From Bartonella alsatica (lineage in GTDB: Bacteria > Pseudomonadota > Alphaproteobacteria > Rhizobiales > Rhizobiaceae), in the NCBI RefSeq assembly GCF_013388295.1, contig NZ_CP058235.1:908001-972000 (forward strand): a DNA stretch of 64,000 nucleotides, given 5' to 3'. Under the pieces are notes generated by a model. The model made no database searches. It had not been told where the DNA came from and saw only the letters and a program-made list of their open reading frames with translations. Both the position numbers and the translations under genes were made by a program. Of this stretch, positions 1-7,519 are shown piece after piece; the stretch's first letter is position 1; each line of letters opens with the position of its first letter.

Positions 1-145
1 GCAATGCCGTTTGAGAACGTGCTTCTAAGCGGGCGATCTCTTCGCTCATATCAAGACTTCCTTCTTCCTCAGAAATCTTTTTTAATTCGAGAATTTTCCC
101 ATCGAGATCAGCAACCGGTTTTTCAAAATCAAGATAATTATACAT
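1..145 (-). CDS. accA: Acetyl-CoA carboxylase carboxyltransferase alpha subunit (partial, N-terminus)
   Basis: Only the first 48 residues are inside the window; the rest lies beyond the left edge. The protein begins MYNYLDFEKPVADLDGKI, the usual AccA opening in alphaproteobacteria, followed by a Leu/Glu-rich helical segment (EIARLEARSQ). With AccD, AccA moves the carboxyl group from carboxybiotin to acetyl-CoA to give malonyl-CoA, the first step of fatty-acid synthesis, in the cytoplasm. It lies 87 bp downstream of xerD on the same strand. The identification rests on the N-terminus only, so the catalytic half is unseen. Confidence 0.88.
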   Translation of the reverse strand, partial: MYNYLDFEKPVADLDGKILELKKISEEEGSLDMSEEIARLEARSQTAL

Positions 146-232
146 TGCACCCAACTTATTTGGTGTAAGTTATACACTCATAATTCACTTTATAAAGTAT
201 TTTTCAAAAACATCACCACCTCTTTACCTAGT

Positions 233-1162
233 CTACTGCTCATCGGCAAGTGGATGATGTTCATTAACTAAACGATAAAGACCTGCTTCCAAAACATGAG
301 TATAAATCTGAGTGGTAGCAATATCAGAATGTCCTAACAATTGTTGAACAGCACGCAAATCAGCACCATTCTGCAAAAGATGACTAGCAAAAGCATGGCG
401 CAACACATGGGGGGAAAAGTTATTACTTTTTATTCCTGCTCTTGTGGCGAGACTTTTCAACTCCCGTGCAACAACTTGTCGAGCAATATACCCTGTTTCT
501 GACCGTGCAGGAAAAAGATAAAGGCTTGCCGCATCCTTTCCTTGATCACGTAGGTTCAACCACTGCAAAAGAACTTGGTATGCTTTTTTTGATAAAAGCA
601 CCATTCGTTCTTTTTTTCCCTTACCGCGAACTAAAACACTGTACCCCTTTCCCCGGACAGCCTGCACCGGAAGACTCACCAATTCACTAATACGTAATCC
701 TGTAGCATAAAGCATTTCAATCAATACCTGAAGACGCAATGCGCGGAAATAATCTTTGGACCCATAATCTGCTTGATTCACTTCCAACTCTGCCCAATCA
801 AGCAACTTTGTTACCGCATCTTCACTCATAATTTTGGGTAAAGGATATCCTTGACGAGGTGCGTCAATATCATGAGAAGGATCATCTGTTCTCAATCCTT
901 CGGCATAAAGGAATTGATAAAATTGACGCAATGTTGATAAACGACGCGCTTGTGAAGACGCTGCCCAACCAAGAGTGTGCATAAGCGACAAAAGACCAAT
1001 TAAATCTTTTTTTTGTGCTGAAAAAAGTGAAACAGACTGCGAAGACAATACTTCCTGTGCCCACTGTAAATCATGCTTATAAGCCGCAAGCGTATGAGAA
1101 GAAGCCCCTCGTTCCACGCTCATCATCTCAAGAAAATGATCTATCACAGCACCATTTTTCAT
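233..1162 (-). CDS. xerD: Site-specific tyrosine recombinase XerD
   Basis: XerD acts with XerC at dif to resolve chromosome dimers. From the start chosen here (309 aa, near the usual 300) there is an N-terminal SAM-like core-binding domain (DHFLEMMSVERGASSHTLAAY) and a C-terminal catalytic domain with the full set: Arg in TGLRISEL, Lys in VRGKGKKER, HxxR in SPHVLRHAFASHLL, the second His in LLGH, and the Tyr nucleophile in IYTH. The reading frame stays open upstream to 1210. I prefer ATG 1162 because it begins one base after the stop of a small upstream gene, which suggests translational coupling. XerD rather than XerC is inferred from the accA and aroK neighbours. Confidence 0.9.
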   Translation of the reverse strand: MKNGAVIDHFLEMMSVERGASSHTLAAYKHDLQWAQEVLSSQSVSLFSAQKKDLIGLLSLMHTLGWAASSQARRLSTLRQFYQFLYAEGLRTDDPSHDIDAPRQGYPLPKIMSEDAVTKLLDWAELEVNQADYGSKDYFRALRLQVLIEMLYATGLRISELVSLPVQAVRGKGYSVLVRGKGKKERMVLLSKKAYQVLLQWLNLRDQGKDAASLYLFPARSETGYIARQVVARELKSLATRAGIKSNNFSPHVLRHAFASHLLQNGADLRAVQQLLGHSDIATTQIYTHVLEAGLYRLVNEHHPLADEQ

Positions 1163-1163
1163 T

Positions 1164-1325
1164 TTATTGATTCGCTTCTGCAGAAAGATTCCAGGAATCC
1201 AAGGGAACATTGATATACATATCTACAGTTACTGGTTCAACCCAAACCACAAGAGCACCCATTATAATGAAAAGAACAGAAAGTAAAATGAAAAGAATCA
1301 TCAAAAATCTGGTCAATGTTGGCAT
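1164..1325 (-). CDS. Small single-pass membrane protein upstream of xerD
   Basis: A 53-residue ORF begins MPTLTRFLMILFILLSVLFI and continues to IMGALVVWVEPVTVDMYINV. One strongly hydrophobic segment (about residues 6-28) is followed by a short polar tail ending EANQ. The stop codon TAA is one base before the xerD ATG, so the two are probably co-transcribed and translationally coupled. I recall similar small membrane proteins upstream of xerD in other Rhizobiales but cannot check conservation here. No function is assigned. The ORF is short, and its support comes from the transmembrane segment and its position. Confidence 0.6.
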   Translation of the reverse strand: MPTLTRFLMILFILLSVLFIIMGALVVWVEPVTVDMYINVPLDSWNLSAEANQ

Positions 1326-1423
1326 AACACAATAACCTACCTAAAAATATTCTATCTCTTAATTATACTTCACAAAGATTAACAGGAATTGACTTTAAAG
1401 CGGATAAATGCCGAAATAAAATT

Positions 1424-2056
1424 ATGAGAAATAATCGATCTAAACATATTCCGATAACACAAATAAAAAATCAACTCTTATCGTCTCTTGATAAACGAGC
1501 ACTTGTATTTGTTGGTCTTATGGGTGCAGGTAAATCAGTGATTGGGAAACGCGTCGCCACCATGCTCCATTTACCTTTTTATGATTCTGACCAAGAAATT
1601 GAAAAAGTTGTGCAAATGAAAATTACTGAAATCTTTAAAATTTATGGTGAACCGAAATTCCGAGCTCTTGAACAGCGTGTTATACTAAACCTCATAAAAA
1701 AAAGTCCTCTTGTTTTAGCAACAGGTGGTGGTGCCTATATAAATCAAGCCATCCAAAAAGCCATTCATCAAAATGGTATATCCATCTGGCTCAAAGCCGA
1801 TCTTGATACCCTCATGCGACGTGTTTCGCGCCACCCAACGCGACCACTTCTTCAAACAGCAAATCCTAAAGAAACCATGAGAAAACTCATGGAAGAGCGT
1901 TATCCTATTTATGGAAAAGCAAACTTGACAATTAACAGTCATAAAGAAAGCCGTTTTACCGTAGCAAAAAATGTCGTACGGTCTGTACAGCATTACCTCG
2001 ATACAGAAAATAACGATAGGAATAACAAGTATGCAAGCCAAGACCGTTACTATTAA
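1424..2056 (+). CDS. aroK: Shikimate kinase
   Basis: AroK phosphorylates shikimate at O3 using ATP, the fifth step of the shikimate pathway to aromatic amino acids. The 210-aa protein has a Walker A motif GLMGAGKS (residues 31-38), the shikimate-binding Asp in FYDSDQEIE (about 52-60), the GGG motif in LATGGGAYI (about 98-106), and the lid Arg in HPTRPLLQ (about 137-144). It overlaps the start of aroB by 26 bases, so the two form an aroK-aroB operon as in other Rhizobiales. About 25 residues precede the kinase core, a common extension in this order. Confidence 0.93.
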   Translation: MRNNRSKHIPITQIKNQLLSSLDKRALVFVGLMGAGKSVIGKRVATMLHLPFYDSDQEIEKVVQMKITEIFKIYGEPKFRALEQRVILNLIKKSPLVLATGGGAYINQAIQKAIHQNGISIWLKADLDTLMRRVSRHPTRPLLQTANPKETMRKLMEERYPIYGKANLTINSHKESRFTVAKNVVRSVQHYLDTENNDRNNKYASQDRYY

Positions 2057-3164
2057 ACTGGACAAGCACTGTTATGATATCATCATTGGACCAAATCTCA
2101 TCACGCAAGCTGCTTTGCAAATTAAGCGTTCTCTTCACCATAAAGATTTTCATCAAACACGTTTAGCAATCGTTACAGATACAAATGTTGCATCTCTCCA
2201 TTTGGAGACATTACAGACAGAATTAACAAAAAATAAAATTCATACTGTTCCAATCGTTGTAGAAGCAGGGGAACAATCAAAGTCATTTTCAACTCTGAAA
2301 ACTGTTATTGATAAAATTCTTGCTGCACGTTTAGAAAGAGGTGACTGCATTATTGCTTTTGGGGGTGGTGTTATCGGCGACCTAGGAGGATTTGTCGCAA
2401 GTATCATACGCCGTGGTATGAACTTCATTCAGATGCCCACAACACTGCTTGCACAAATTGACTCCTCTGTTGGAGGGAAAACTGGTATCAATAGCCAATA
2501 TGGTAAAAATCTTATCGGTACTTTTTATCAACCACAATGCGTTCTTGCTGATACTCGTATCCTTGATACATTGCCATCGCGGGAATTTCGGGCTGGTTAC
2601 GCGGAAATGGTCAAATATGGTCTCATTAACCAACCCGATTTCTTTGAATGGCTTGAAAAAAATGGACAAAAAGTTTTTACTAATGATTCAGTACGAATAG
2701 AAGCTATTATCCGCTCATGCAAATTCAAAGCCGACATTGTAGCACGTGATGAATATGAAACAGGAGAACGCGCGTTATTAAACCTTGGTCATACATTTGG
2801 ACACATGCTTGAAACAGCAACCGCTTATGACTCAAACCGTTTAATCCACGGTGAAGCTGTAGCAATTGGAATGATTCTAGCCCATCAATTTTCTGCTCAA
2901 CTAAATTTAATAGATCCCGCACTCACAAATCGCATCGAAACACATCTTAAAACCGTAGGTTTACCTACGAAACTAAAGGATATCCCTGGTAAGCTGCCAG
3001 ATGCTACAACTTTGATGACCTACATTGCCCAAGATAAAAAAGTTTCCCAAAACAATTTGACTTTTGTTTTAACACGTGGACTTGGCCAATCATTTATCGC
3101 AAAAAATGTTTCACCAAATTCAGTTTTAACTTTCTTAGAACAAAAATTAACGAAAATTCGTTAA
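2031..3164 (+). CDS. aroB: 3-dehydroquinate synthase
   Basis: AroB converts DAHP to 3-dehydroquinate, the second step of the shikimate pathway, using NAD and a divalent metal. Visible motifs are the NAD-binding [11 protein letters not shown], the active-site segment [10 protein letters not shown], the [15 protein letters not shown] metal-ligand His, and [11 protein letters not shown] with the second His. I start it at ATG 2031 ([10 protein letters not shown], 378 aa). An open frame extends further upstream to 1971, but that would overlap most of the aroK tail and add residues untypical of the family. It forms an operon with aroK. Downstream lies the split tRNA-Arg gene. Confidence 0.94.
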   Translation: MQAKTVTIKLDKHCYDIIIGPNLITQAALQIKRSLHHKDFHQTRLAIVTDTNVASLHLETLQTELTKNKIHTVPIVVEAGEQSKSFSTLKTVIDKILAARLERGDCIIAFGGGVIGDLGGFVASIIRRGMNFIQMPTTLLAQIDSSVGGKTGINSQYGKNLIGTFYQPQCVLADTRILDTLPSREFRAGYAEMVKYGLINQPDFFEWLEKNGQKVFTNDSVRIEAIIRSCKFKADIVARDEYETGERALLNLGHTFGHMLETATAYDSNRLIHGEAVAIGMILAHQFSAQLNLIDPALTNRIETHLKTVGLPTKLKDIPGKLPDATTLMTYIAQDKKVSQNNLTFVLTRGLGQSFIAKNVSPNSVLTFLEQKLTKIR

Positions 3165-3224
3165 TTCATATTGAATATAATTGATTCGTTTTTATACTTC
3201 TATTAAAGGAAGGAATATGATGAT

Positions 3225-3527
3225 GTCTGCGTAGCTCAGTAGGATAGAGCACAGGATTCCTAAAGAAATTGGGCGCCTTAAGGAGAAATCCTCAAAGTGG
3301 ATCTGCTCAAATTCGGGGAAAGCTTCATGGGAGACCATATGTCAATCCCGAGCCAAGCCTCTCTTTAAACGAAAGGAAGGTGTAGAGACTGAACGGGCAG
3401 CACCTAAAAAGCATAAGCTTCAAGGTGAAGAGACAGTCCAGACCACAAACAGCCTACAAAGCTGGCGGTGAAAACCGAAGTGGTATGAATCCTGGGGTCG
3501 CAGGTTCGAATCCTGCCGTAGACACCA
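3225..3527 (+). tRNA. trnR: tRNA-Arg(CCU), interrupted by a group I intron
   Basis: Exon 1 is 3225-3261 and exon 2 is 3488-3527. Joined, they give a 77-nt tRNA with acceptor stem GTCTGCG/CGTAGAC, D arm GCTC...GAGC, anticodon stem CAGGA/TCCTG, loop TT-CCT-AA, T arm GCAGG-TTCGAAT-CCTGC, discriminator A and an encoded CCA. The anticodon CCU (3259-3261) reads AGG arginine codons. The break is immediately after the third anticodon base. Standard tRNA finders may miss or mis-score the gene because of the long insert. All stems pair fully apart from one G-U in the acceptor, so the spliced product should be functional. Confidence 0.93.
3262..3487 (+). ncRNA. Group I self-splicing intron in tRNA-Arg(CCU)
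   Basis: The 226-nt insert follows a U and ends in G, as group I introns do. A complete core can be folded by eye. P1 is CCU|AA with TTGGG (3259-3263/3269-3273), giving the U-G wobble at the 5' splice site. P2 is AGGA-GAAA-TCCT near 3280-3291. P3 is CTGCTC/GGGCAG (3303-3308/3395-3400). P4 is TCGGG/CCCGA (3313-3317/3347-3351). P5 has a GAGA tetraloop (ATGG-GAGA-CCAT). P6 spans about 3358-3380. P7 is GACTG/CAGTC (3387-3391/3434-3438). P8 is CACCT/AGGTG (3401-3405/3423-3427). Two P9 hairpins follow, one capped GAAA. There is no endonuclease ORF. Group I introns at this tRNA are known in Agrobacterium. Confidence 0.93.
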
Positions 3528-3571
3528 TCGCATCAGTTAAATTATTCTTCTGCGCAATATAGGAAAACATT

Positions 3572-3961
3572 ATGAAAAAAACTTTACATATTTTAGGATT
3601 TTGGGCCGCTTCAAATCTAATACTCTTTAGCTCAGGCAACGCCTTGGCTGGTTCTTTAATTCTTGAAATACCAGAAAATCCAGAAACACAAACCATAACC
3701 TATCAATGTGATACTGGAACAAATAAAGAGCGTGTTGAAGCAACTTATTTCAAAACTGATAATATTTCACTGGTTGATTTCAAATGGAAAGGTGATCGTG
3801 TCATCGCTGCTAATGTTATCGCCGCCACAGGAGCAAAATACGCAGGAGCTCAGTATATCTGGTGGGAAGAAAACAAAGACGTCACGCTTTATGATCTTGC
3901 TCAGGACCCAGAAGAAAAACAACCTATCCTCTGTAAAGATGAATCAACGTTATTATTCTAA
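3572..3961 (+). CDS. Secreted MliC-like (lysozyme-inhibitor family) protein, copy 1
   Basis: A 129-aa protein with a signal peptide of about 26 residues (MKKTLHILGF..., cleaved after GNALA). The mature part has the MliC-type pattern: YQCDTGTNKERVEATYF, the SG/TGAKYAGAQYIWW segment and DVTLYDL, with two Cys likely to form a disulfide. The MliC family binds and inhibits c-type lysozymes in the periplasm or at the outer membrane. The first mature residue is not a lipobox Cys, so this one appears to be soluble periplasmic. An SD-like AGGAAAA precedes the ATG. It is followed 18 bp later by a close paralogue, so the pair arose by tandem duplication. Lysozyme inhibition is inferred from the family. 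Confidence 0.72.
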   Translation: MKKTLHILGFWAASNLILFSSGNALAGSLILEIPENPETQTITYQCDTGTNKERVEATYFKTDNISLVDFKWKGDRVIAANVIAATGAKYAGAQYIWWEENKDVTLYDLAQDPEEKQPILCKDESTLLF

Positions 3962-3979
3962 ATAAATAAAGGACATATT

Positions 3980-4372
3980 ATGAGAAAAACTTCTTTTATT
4001 CTACGATTTTTCGCCGCTTTAAGTCTATCATTCTTCGGTTCAGTGAACGCTTTTGCGTATTCTTTAGTTATCGAGGTACCAGATGATCCAGAACCAACAA
4101 AAGAAACTGTTGTCTATCAGTGTAATATTAAAACAAAAAAAGAACGTGTTGAAGCAACTTACTACAATGCCGGCAATATTGCGTTAGTTGATCTCAAATG
4201 GAACGGAAAGCAGATTATTGCTTCCAATGTCATCGCTGCTTCTGGAGCAAAATATGTGGGAGCTGAATACATTTGGTGGACCCAAAAAGACGAGGTGACA
4301 TTTTATGATCTGATTAATGATCCAAAACAGGAAATGCCCCTCAATTGTGTAGAAGAAAAAGGGACAGAATAA
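3980..4372 (+). CDS. Secreted MliC-like (lysozyme-inhibitor family) protein, copy 2
   Basis: A 130-aa paralogue of the preceding gene with the same architecture: a signal peptide of about 27 residues (cleaved near VNAFA), then YQCNIKTKKERVEATYY, ASGAKYVGAEYIWW and DEVTFYDL. The conserved core (KKERVEATY, GAKY, YIWW, YDL) matches copy 1 closely, while the N-terminal linker and the C-terminal tail differ. An AAGGA Shine-Dalgarno sequence lies just upstream of the ATG. It is likely co-transcribed with copy 1 and converges on phaG. The family suggests periplasmic lysozyme inhibition, but the retained divergence could mean a different ligand. Confidence 0.72.
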   Translation: MRKTSFILRFFAALSLSFFGSVNAFAYSLVIEVPDDPEPTKETVVYQCNIKTKKERVEATYYNAGNIALVDLKWNGKQIIASNVIAASGAKYVGAEYIWWTQKDEVTFYDLINDPKQEMPLNCVEEKGTE

Positions 4373-4390
4373 AGGAAGTTCTTACACACT

Positions 4391-4480
4391 AAAAACCACG
4401 CTGGCTCTTATTATATTGACATTTCTTCTAATGTGGAGGTTGTTCTTTTGTTTTCTGGGACAAAAGAGCCAGCGGTTTTT
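4391..4480. repeat. Inverted repeat spanning the convergent end of MliC copy 2 and phaG
   Basis: The left arm 4391-4409 (AAAAACCACGCTGGCTCTT) and the right arm 4464-4480 (AAGAGCCAGCGGTTTTT) are complementary apart from one bulged A and one T/C difference, with a loop of about 54 nt. The right arm lies inside the phaG coding region. With A/T runs at both outer edges it could act as a long-loop bidirectional terminator, or it may be an old duplicated terminator arm captured in the gene end. The role is not settled. Confidence 0.45.
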
Positions 4481-4799
4481 CTAATGTGTTTTCTGAATGG
4501 TGTCGATAAGCTGCTGCCTGTGATATCAGCATAGAAGCCACCGGTATTGTTACGAATAAAAAAATCATCAATAATATTTCATGAAATACAAAATGATGAT
4601 CCACAAAAATAGAATAAAGAAACGAAGAAATGAGAATACTTCCAGCTCCCCAACTCGTACTTAATGAAAGCATGTGCAAACGCTTATAAAAACTCGAAAG
4701 ACGTACCAATCCTATTGTTCCAATCAATGTGAGACCAGACCCTAATATTAAAAAAACTGTGACAGCAATAGCAGCTACAAGCGATATATCATCTTTCAT
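4428..4799 (-). CDS. phaG: Mrp/Pha cation/H+ antiporter subunit G
   Basis: A 123-aa inner-membrane protein with three hydrophobic segments (LVAAIAVTVFLILGSGLTLI, a middle segment around SWGAGSILISSF, and MIFLFVTIPVASMLISQAA). The GLVRLSSFYKRLHM motif between the first two segments is typical of MrpG/PhaG. It is the last gene of the operon and its start overlaps the stop of phaF by 4 bases. The C-terminal tail is short and polar. The complex exchanges Na+ or K+ for protons; the ion cannot be read from sequence. Confidence 0.87.
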   Translation of the reverse strand: MKDDISLVAAIAVTVFLILGSGLTLIGTIGLVRLSSFYKRLHMLSLSTSWGAGSILISSFLYSIFVDHHFVFHEILLMIFLFVTIPVASMLISQAAAYRHHSENTLEKPLALLSQKTKEQPPH

Positions 4800-5077
4800 T
4801 CAATAATTTCTCCACGCATTAAAAATTTTGCCAGAGCAATACTTGATACAGGACCTAACAGCCCAATAATAAGAGGCACAACGAAATAAATGGTTGTCCC
4901 TGAACGAATATCAAATGTAAGAAACAAAAGAATAGAAGTTACATAAAGAGCATCCAACCCTACAATTCGATCCTGGGCCCGTGGACCACGAATTAATCGA
5001 AACAACGCCAAAATCATTGCCAAACTTAAAAAAAACTGTGAAAGAGAAATCCCCCAATAAAGAATTATCATACTCAT
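4796..5077 (-). CDS. phaF: Mrp/Pha cation/H+ antiporter subunit F
   Basis: A 93-aa protein with three transmembrane helices and the family segment RLIRGPRAQDRIVGLDALYV between helices 1 and 2. The Asp in DRIVGLD is a conserved polar residue of MrpF subunits. It overlaps both neighbours by 4 bases (ATGA type), so it is translated as part of the phaAB-C-D-E-F-G message. Length matches the family. Confidence 0.88.
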   Translation of the reverse strand: MSMIILYWGISLSQFFLSLAMILALFRLIRGPRAQDRIVGLDALYVTSILLFLTFDIRSGTTIYFVVPLIIGLLGPVSSIALAKFLMRGEIIE

Positions 5078-5562
5078 GAGAAAATCTCCAAAAGCAACTG
5101 CTCATAGCGTTGTTTGATCACCTGTTGGTAATTAAATCCATTTTTAAAATTTAAAACATGAAGTAAAAGCTCACCATTTTTTCTATTATAAGCAACCCAA
5201 ATAGTTCCTGGAGTAACAGAAAGGATGCATGCTAAAACAGCTAAAGCGGTACGACTCTCAAGCAAAATGGGCACTACAATAAAACCGGACTGCTGTTTCT
5301 GAAACCTTTTAGTTAAAACAAAGCAAGCCACCGAAACATTGGAAATTATAGAATCGATAAATACACGAAAAATCAGAAGAAAAACTGCACGCCAACTTTT
5401 AATAGTGACCTTTTCCGGTTCAAGAAACCGCATTATCCAGCCACTAAACAAAGCAATTATAATTCCTAAAAGCAATTGGCCCAAACTAAAACCACTTAAG
5501 GCCAACCACATAAAAACAATTGCAGCACTGAAAAAAGGGAAAGGACAAAAATAATTCATCAA
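5074..5562 (-). CDS. phaE: Mrp/Pha cation/H+ antiporter subunit E
   Basis: A 162-aa protein with two N-terminal hydrophobic helices, a third around residues 60-80, and the MrpE signature region SRTALAVLACILSVTPGTIWVAY (SVTPGT), followed by a cytosolic domain (LLHVLNF). It is an accessory subunit needed for assembly of the hetero-oligomeric antiporter. It overlaps phaD and phaF by 4 bases on either side. Confidence 0.87.
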   Translation of the reverse strand: MMNYFCPFPFFSAAIVFMWLALSGFSLGQLLLGIIIALFSGWIMRFLEPEKVTIKSWRAVFLLIFRVFIDSIISNVSVACFVLTKRFQKQQSGFIVVPILLESRTALAVLACILSVTPGTIWVAYNRKNGELLLHVLNFKNGFNYQQVIKQRYEQLLLEIFS

Positions 5563-7181
5563 TTGATTCCTCTATTTTCCAGAGAAAAATCATCTAAAAC
5601 GCTTCCAATATAGTTTTGAGGATTATACAAAACGTTAGCTGTTTCAGACATATAATGGCTAATAGGACCGGCTATAATTGTTATAAGAAAGCAAACAGCA
5701 AGAAGAACTGCGATAGGAGCAAATTCAATCACCTGCACACGCGGTACCCTACCTTCAAGGGAAACCCAAAAAGTTCGAATTCCCGTTCGTGTCAGAGCAA
5801 TTAAAGTCGCAAAACCAGATAACGTAACAAAAATCACAAAAATCCAATTCTGGTAAACTGGTAGCGAAGCAGACCAATCCCCCTTAGTGTGATTTAAAAC
5901 TGCCATGAACATCATAAATTTAGCAACGAAACCAGAAAAAGGTGGCAATCCAATAATTAAAATAGCACAGATACCAAAACATCCTCCAAGAATTGCTAAG
6001 GTTACTGGTAAATAAGTACCAACCACCTCTTCTTCCTCCTCTTCATCGTCACCATACACTTCCATTGTAACAGTTAAAATATTAGCCGCTACATCTTGAC
6101 AGCGTTCAACAAGCTCCACCAGAAGAAAAAAAGCACCAAGTGCTAAAGTTGACGAAATAATATAAAAGAGTGCACCTGCTGTTAGTGCTGTATTACCAAT
6201 CCCGATGGCTGACAATAATGTACCAGAAGAAACAAGAACGCTATAAGCTGCCAAACGTGCTAAAACTTGACTAGCTAAGATCCCAATAAAACCAAAAACC
6301 ATGGTGGCAAGCCCACCATAAAACAAAATCATATGACCAAAATGACTAAAATAACCACTCTCAGGGCCAAACCATAGCAAAGTTAAACGTAAAATAATAT
6401 AAATACCTACCTTGCTCAAAAGTGCAAAAGAAGCTCCAACAGGCGCTGCTGCTGCACTATAAGTCGGTATCAACCAAAAATTAAGTGGCCACATACCCGC
6501 TTTGAGTAGAAAAGCAACACCCAAAAACCCAGCACCTATTTCGAATAAAACAATATCCGTAGAAGCTATATGTTTTATTTTTACAGCTAAATCAGCCATA
6601 TTCAAGGTACCAACGACTCCATAAATAAGCGCTGTACCAATAAGAAACAAAAACGAAGCAACAAGATTAATCACGACATAGTGCAACCCGGCACGCACAC
6701 GTAACTGACCAGAACCATGCAACGCAAGCCCATAAGAAGCAGTTAACATCACTTCAAAAAACACAAATAAATTGAATAAATCACCGGTCAAAAAAGCACC
6801 ATTTATTCCTACCATAAAAAATTGCATCAATGACTGAAAATGAGAACCAGCTTTGCACCAATGAGCCTGTGCAAAAACCAACGCAGCAAACATCAACAAG
6901 CTGGAAAGTAAAAGCATCATAGCACTTAAACGATCGAGCACCAAAACAATTCCGAAGGGAGAAGGCCAATTACCAAGTCGATAAACGCCCGAAGCCGGCG
7001 CAACTTTAAGAGCAAACATCATTAATAAAACAGCGATAATAATCAATAATCCAGCAGAAAAAAGACTTATGAATGACTTAAGTTTTGCACGACGTTCATC
7101 ATAAAAAAGAAGGAGAGCTCCAGTGATTAATGGTAAGAGAATAGGAAAAATAAGAAGATGCTGCACATCGGTTATCATCAC
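5559..7181 (-). CDS. phaD: Mrp/Pha cation/H+ antiporter subunit D
   Basis: A 540-aa NuoM/N-like proton-channel subunit with about 14 transmembrane segments. Key family residues are visible: Glu in VFFEVMLTASYGLALHG, Lys in LLKAGMWPLNFWLIPTYSAA, and Lys in ALLSKVGIYIILR, part of the antiporter proton path. An odd feature is an acidic run GDDEEEEEEVVGT at about residue 380, between two membrane helices, longer and more acidic than I expect for MrpD. It overlaps phaC and phaE by 4 bases. The complex likely exports Na+ or K+ and supports pH homeostasis. Confidence 0.9.
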   Translation of the reverse strand: MMITDVQHLLIFPILLPLITGALLLFYDERRAKLKSFISLFSAGLLIIIAVLLMMFALKVAPASGVYRLGNWPSPFGIVLVLDRLSAMMLLLSSLLMFAALVFAQAHWCKAGSHFQSLMQFFMVGINGAFLTGDLFNLFVFFEVMLTASYGLALHGSGQLRVRAGLHYVVINLVASFLFLIGTALIYGVVGTLNMADLAVKIKHIASTDIVLFEIGAGFLGVAFLLKAGMWPLNFWLIPTYSAAAAPVGASFALLSKVGIYIILRLTLLWFGPESGYFSHFGHMILFYGGLATMVFGFIGILASQVLARLAAYSVLVSSGTLLSAIGIGNTALTAGALFYIISSTLALGAFFLLVELVERCQDVAANILTVTMEVYGDDEEEEEEVVGTYLPVTLAILGGCFGICAILIIGLPPFSGFVAKFMMFMAVLNHTKGDWSASLPVYQNWIFVIFVTLSGFATLIALTRTGIRTFWVSLEGRVPRVQVIEFAPIAVLLAVCFLITIIAGPISHYMSETANVLYNPQNYIGSVLDDFSLENRGIN

Positions 7182-7519
7182 TGCACCTCACGTCCATCAA
7201 CATGATCTGAACCTGTTAATCCACGTGAAACCAGCAGGATAACTAAAAATAAAGCTGTTGTTGCAAAACCGATGACAATTGCTGTTAAAACTAAAGCCTG
7301 TGGAAGAGGATCAACGTAATTTTCTGGATTAATCACCGTGGAAGGATCAACAATTGGCGCAGCATTGCTACGCGGTCTACTCATTGAAAACATAAAAAGG
7401 TTAACACCATAGGAGATCAAAGACAAACCAAGGATGACCTGAAAAGTACGTGGACGCAAAACAAGCCAAATGCCTGATCCGATAAGAACACCGATACCCA
7501 AAGAAAGAACAATTTCCAT
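7178..7519 (-). CDS. phaC: Mrp/Pha cation/H+ antiporter subunit C
   Basis: A 113-aa NuoK-like protein with three transmembrane helices: MEIVLSLGIGVLIGSGIWLV, VILGLSLISYGVNLFMF, and LVLTAIVIGFATTALFLVIL. The motif DPLPQALVLTAIVIGFA is characteristic of MrpC/MnhC. Its ATG overlaps the phaAB stop (TAATG), so translation is coupled. Length is normal for the subunit. Confidence 0.9.
   Translation of the reverse strand: MEIVLSLGIGVLIGSGIWLVLRPRTFQVILGLSLISYGVNLFMFSMSRPRSNAAPIVDPSTVINPENYVDPLPQALVLTAIVIGFATTALFLVILLVSRGLTGSDHVDGREVQ

Noticed and set aside
1715..2065. 116-codon minus-strand ORF
   Set aside because: Antisense to aroK, which is complete with catalytic motifs.
3454..3696. 80-codon minus-strand ORF over the tRNA 3' exon
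   Set aside because: It includes translated tRNA T-arm sequence (STAGFEPATPG), a common annotation artefact, and overlaps the MliC gene.
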